Shown: positions 60,127-64,000 of the stretch, piece after piece
Layout: the number at the start of each line of letters is the position of its first letter
Numbering within the stretch: the stretch's first letter is position 1
From: Sabellastarte sp. h YS-2021
Taxonomy: Eukaryota > Annelida > Polychaeta > Sabellida > Sabellidae
Assembly (NCBI GenBank): GCA_964017235.1
Contig: OZ024927.1
Location: 46,815,293 to 46,879,292, forward strand
DNA: 64,000 bases
Direction of reading: 5' to 3'
Made by a program: the position numbers and the translations under genes
The notes under the pieces: model-generated
What the model was told of the DNA's origin: nothing
The model's input: the letters and a program-made list of their open reading frames with translations, nothing else
Database searches by the model: none

Positions 60127-63100
60127 TGTATCCACCGGAAGCATCCGGTGGATACTTTGGTTTAGCGTTCGCTACGCCGCCGCCACCGCACGTAGAGAGA
60201 TTTTCGGCGTTAAAGCTCTAAGAGGAAAACAACAGCAGCTAGGTTCACCAAATTTGCAGGATATCTTCATTGGGGGGTAAGCTTCTCTGGGAAGGAAAAT
60301 AGCCTCATTCTGAAAAACAAGATGGCCGCCACGGGCATTTCTTTGAAAATAATCTACATTTTTCTACTGGCTGTTCCTTATAGGTAGAAGGTTGAATCTC
60401 TTCATAGGTGATATGTATGACACATATACATGTCCTCTACAACCTTGCACACATTTGACCTTGAAGCTCCTAACTCAAGGTCATCCACAGAGTGCCGAAG
60501 TAACCCACATAGAGGACTTTAAAAGTGCCTATATCTCCCTTATTATTGGTCCTAGAGGTTTGCAATGTGAAGCCAACCTATAGGAAATCATGTGCTGAGA
60601 ATATTCTGATGTGGTCAGATTTGACCTTGGACCCCTCCTTCATGGTCAAACGAGGATAGCCAAACTTAAAAGTGCTTATAACTCACTTATTATCGATCCT
60701 AGAGGTTTGGGATGGTAAACCAACATATAGGAAATCATGTGCTGCGAATCTTCTGATGTGGTCAGATTTGACCTTGGACCCCTCCTTCAAGGTCAAACGA
60801 GGATAGCCAAACTTAAAAGTGCTTATAACTCACTTATTATCGATCCTAGAGGTTTGGGATGGTAAAGCAACATATAGGAAATCATGGGCTGGGAATCTTC
60901 TGGTGTGGTCAGATTTGACCTTGGGCCCCTCCTTCAAGGTCAAATGAGGACAGCCAAACTTAAAAGTGCTTATAACTTGCTTATTATTGGTCCTAGAGGT
61001 TTGGGATGGTAAACCAATATATAGGAAATCATGGGCTGGGAATCTTCTGGTGTGGTCGGATTTGACCTTGGGCCCCTCGTTCAAGGTCAAATGAGGAAAA
61101 CCAAACTTTAAAGTGCTTATAACTCACTTATTATTGGTCCTACAGGTTTGGGATGGTAAACCAACATATAGGAAATCATGCGCTGGGAATCTTCTGGTGT
61201 GGTCGGATTTGACCTTGGACCCCTCCTTCAAGGTCAAACGAGGATAGCCAAACTTAAAAGTGCTTATAACTTGCTTATTATTGGTTCTAGAGGTTTGGGA
61301 TGGTAAACCAACCTATAGGAAATCATGGGCTGGGAATCTTCTGGCGTGATCGGATTTGACCTTGGGCCCCTTCTTCGAGGTCAAACGAGGATAGCCAAAC
61401 TTAAAAGTGCTTATAACTCGCTTATTATTGATCCCAGTGGTTTGGGATGGTAAACCAACATACAGGAAATCATGGGCGGGGAATCTTCTGGCATGGTCGG
61501 ATTTGACCTTGGGCCCCTCCTTCAAGGTCAAGTGAGGACAGCCAAACTTAAAAGTGCTTATAACTTGCTTATTATTGGACTTAGAGGTTTGGGATGGTAA
61601 ACCACCATATAGGAAATCATGGGCTGGGAATCTTCTGGTGTGGTCGGATTTGACCTTGGGCCCCTCCTTCAAGGTCAAACGAGGATAGCCAACGGTAAAA
61701 GTGCCTATAACTCGCTTATTATGGGTCCCAGAGGTTTGGGATTGTAAACCAATATATAGAAAATCATGGGCTGGGAATCTTCTGGTGTGGTCGGATTTGA
61801 CCTGGGGCCCTCGTTCAAGGTCAAATGAGGAGAACCAAACTTTAAAATGCTTATAACTCACCTATTATTGGTCCTACAGGTTTGGGATGGTAAACCAACA
61901 TATAGGAAATCATGCGCTGGGAATCTTCTGATGTGGTCAGATTTGACCTTGGACCCCTCCTTCAAGGTCAAATGAGGATAGCCAAACTTAAAAGTGCTTA
62001 TAACTCGCTTATTATCGATCCTAGAGGTTTGGGATGGTAAAGCAACATATAGGAAATCATGGGCTGGGAATCTTCTGGTGTGGTCAGATTTGACCTTGGG
62101 CCCCTCCTTCAAGGTCAAATGAGGACAGCCAAACTTAAAAGTGCTTATAACTTGCTTATTATTGGTCCTAGAGGTTTGGGATGGTAAACCAATATATAGG
62201 AAATCATGGGCTGGGAATCTTCTGGTGTGGTCGGATTTGACCCTGGGCCCCTCATTCAAGGTCAAATGAGGAGAACCAAACTTTAAAGTGCTTATAACTC
62301 ACTTATTATTGGTCCTACAGGTTTGGGATGGTAAACCAACATATAGGAAATCATGCGCTGGGAATCTTCTGATGTGGTCGGATTTGACCTTGGACCCCTC
62401 CTTCAAGGTCAAACGAGGATAGCCAAACTTAAAAGTGCTTATAACTCGCTTATTATCGATCCCAGTGGTTTGGGATGGTAAACCAACATACAGGAAATCA
62501 TGGGCGGAGAATCTTCTGGCATGGTCAGATTTGACCTTGGACCCCTCCTTCAAGGTCAACTGAGGACAGCCAAACTTAAAAGTGCTTATAACTTGCTTAT
62601 TATTGGACTTAGAGGTTTGGGATGGTAAACCACCATATAGGAAATCATGGGCTGGGAATCTTCTGGTGTGGTCGGATTTGACCTTGGGCCCCTCCTTCAA
62701 GGTCAAACGAGGATAGCCAACGGTAAAAGTGCCTATAACTCGCTTATTATGGGTCCCAGAGGTTTGGGATTGTAAACCAATATATAGAAAATCATGGGCT
62801 GGGAATCTTCTGGTGTGGTCGGATTTGACCTTGGGCCCCTCGTTCAAGGTCAAATGAGGAGAACCAAACTTTAAAGTGCTTATAGCTCACCTATTATTGG
62901 TCCTACAGGTTTGGGATGGTAAACCAACATATAGGAAATCATGCGCTGGGAATCTTCTGATGTGGTCAGATTTGACCTTGGACCCCTCCTTCAAGGTCAA
63001 ACGAGGATAGCCAAACTTAAAAGTGCTTATAACTCGCTTATTATCGATCCTAGAGGTTTGGGATGGTAAACCAACATATAGGAAATCATGTGCTGCAAAT

Positions 63101-64000
63101 CTTCTGATGTGGTCAGATTTGACCTTGGACCCCTCCTTCAAGGTCAAACGAGGATAGCCAAACTCAAAAGTGCTTATAACTCGCTTGTTATTGATCCTAG
63201 AGGTTTGGGATGGTAAAGCAACATATAGGAAATCATGGGCTGAGAATCTTCTGGTGTGGTCAGATTTGACCTTGGGCCCCTCCTTCAAGGTCAAATGAGG
63301 ACAGCCAAACTTAAAAGTGCTTATAACTTGCTTATTATTGGTCCTAGAGGTTTGGGATGGTAAACCAATATATAGGAAACCATGGGCTCGGAATCTTCTG
63401 GTGTGGTCGGATTTGACCTTGGGCCCCTCGTTCAAGGTCAAATGAGGAGAACCAAACTTTAAAGTGCTTATAACTCACTTATTATTGGTCCTACAGGTTT
63501 GGGATGGTAAACCAACATATAGGAAATCATGCGCTGGGAATCTTCTGGTGTGGTCGGATTTGACCTTGGGCCCCTCCTTCAAGGTCAAATGAGGACAGCC
63601 AAACTTAAAAGTGCTTATAACTCGCTTATTATTGGTTCTAGAGGTTTGGGATGGTAAACCAACCTATAGGAAATCATGGGCTGGGAATCTTCTGGCGTGA
63701 TCGGATTTGACCTTGGGCCCCTTCTTCGAGGTCAAACGAGGATAGCCAAACTTAAAAGTGCTTATAACTCGCTTATTATTGATCCCAGTGGTTTGGGATG
63801 GTAAACCAACATACAGGAAATCATGGGCGGGGAATCTTCTGGCATGGTCGGATTTGACCTTGGGCCCCTCCTTCAAGGTCAAGTGAGGACAGCCAAACTT
63901 AAAAGTGCTTATAACTTGCTTATTATTGGACTTAGAGGTTTGGGATGGTAAACCACCATATAGGAAATCATTGGCTGGGAATCTTCTGGTGTGGTCGGAT
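60127..64000 (+). mobile_element. Repeat-B element, plus orientation, runs off the window
   Basis: It opens with a perfect hairpin (GTATCCACCGGA, 4-base loop, TCCGGTGGATAC), a CGCCGCCGCC-like run, a unique head to about 60540, then more than twenty units of exactly or nearly 147 bases. The four-unit block repeats every 588 bases with very high identity. On the minus strand each unit keeps an open 49-residue frame, because 147 is a multiple of three. Confidence 0.85.
60540..64000 (+). repeat. 147-bp satellite array (repeat B) with 588-bp higher order
   Basis: Successive ACTTAAAAGTGCTTATAACT phrases, for example at 60664 and 60811, are 147 apart. Four-unit blocks start the same minus-strand phrase at 62265, 62853 and 63441, spacing 588. 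Each unit has TTTGACCTTG and CAAGGTCAAA as an inverted pair about 13 bases apart. Confidence 0.95.

Noticed and set aside
61313-63882. Minus-strand open frames of 72-184 codons with a repeated SDHTRRFPAHDFL motif
   Set aside because: They are one frame of the 147-bp satellite and stay open because the unit is a multiple of three. No start context, splice sites or known family. Kept as a finding about the satellite, not as genes.

Overview
The window is animal nuclear DNA: AT-rich, with split genes, GT/AG splice sites, SINEs, DIRS and Penelope-type retroelements, several MITE-like DNA elements and long arrays of repeats about 145-155 bp long. There are no bacterial-style operons. The repeat style and an adipokinetic-hormone-type neuropeptide precursor suggest a protostome, most likely a lophotrochozoan such as a mollusc. 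That assignment is inference.

Three host-type genes can be read. (1) A minus-strand gene at 1.25-4.4 kb encodes a TTF-type zinc finger plus hAT-transposase-like protein (ZNF862-like). Its three exons keep frame and end in a short acidic exon. (2) A plus-strand gene at 11.9-19.95 kb has seven exons that keep frame for about 690 residues. Its first half is a DDX39/UAP56-like DEAD-box core with several catalytic motifs lost. Its last three exons resemble the C-terminal vault-interaction (INT) domain of PARP4/vPARP. This combination is the most novel thing seen: a candidate vault-targeted pseudo-helicase. (3) A minus-strand secreted-peptide gene at 52.2-54.2 kb has a signal peptide, an AKH-like peptide amidated at GKR, a non-coding first exon and a TATA box.

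Between 23.4 and 43 kb lies a nest of fossil elements. An old, 5'-truncated DIRS copy is interrupted by a satellite-bearing element at about 26.3-27.45 kb. It is interrupted again by a TIR DNA transposon (27768-40940, TATGT duplication), which itself holds two younger DIRS elements of different families lying 47 bp apart. A stray DIRS terminus lies at 0.43-0.83 kb.

Most of the rest is tandem-repeat elements: array A (5.4-7.6 kb), repeat B (8, 27, 57-58 and 60.5-64 kb), repeat C (9.1-10 and 55.5-56.5 kb), a short array at 10-10.5 kb, a large TIR-bounded array at 44.0-47.5 kb, and another at 58.8-59.7 kb. Many begin with a hairpin and share AGGTCA-type half-sites. Introns and spacers carry MITE-like elements, two tRNA-headed SINEs and a Penelope endonuclease fragment. 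Domain names come from remembered family sequences, not from a search.
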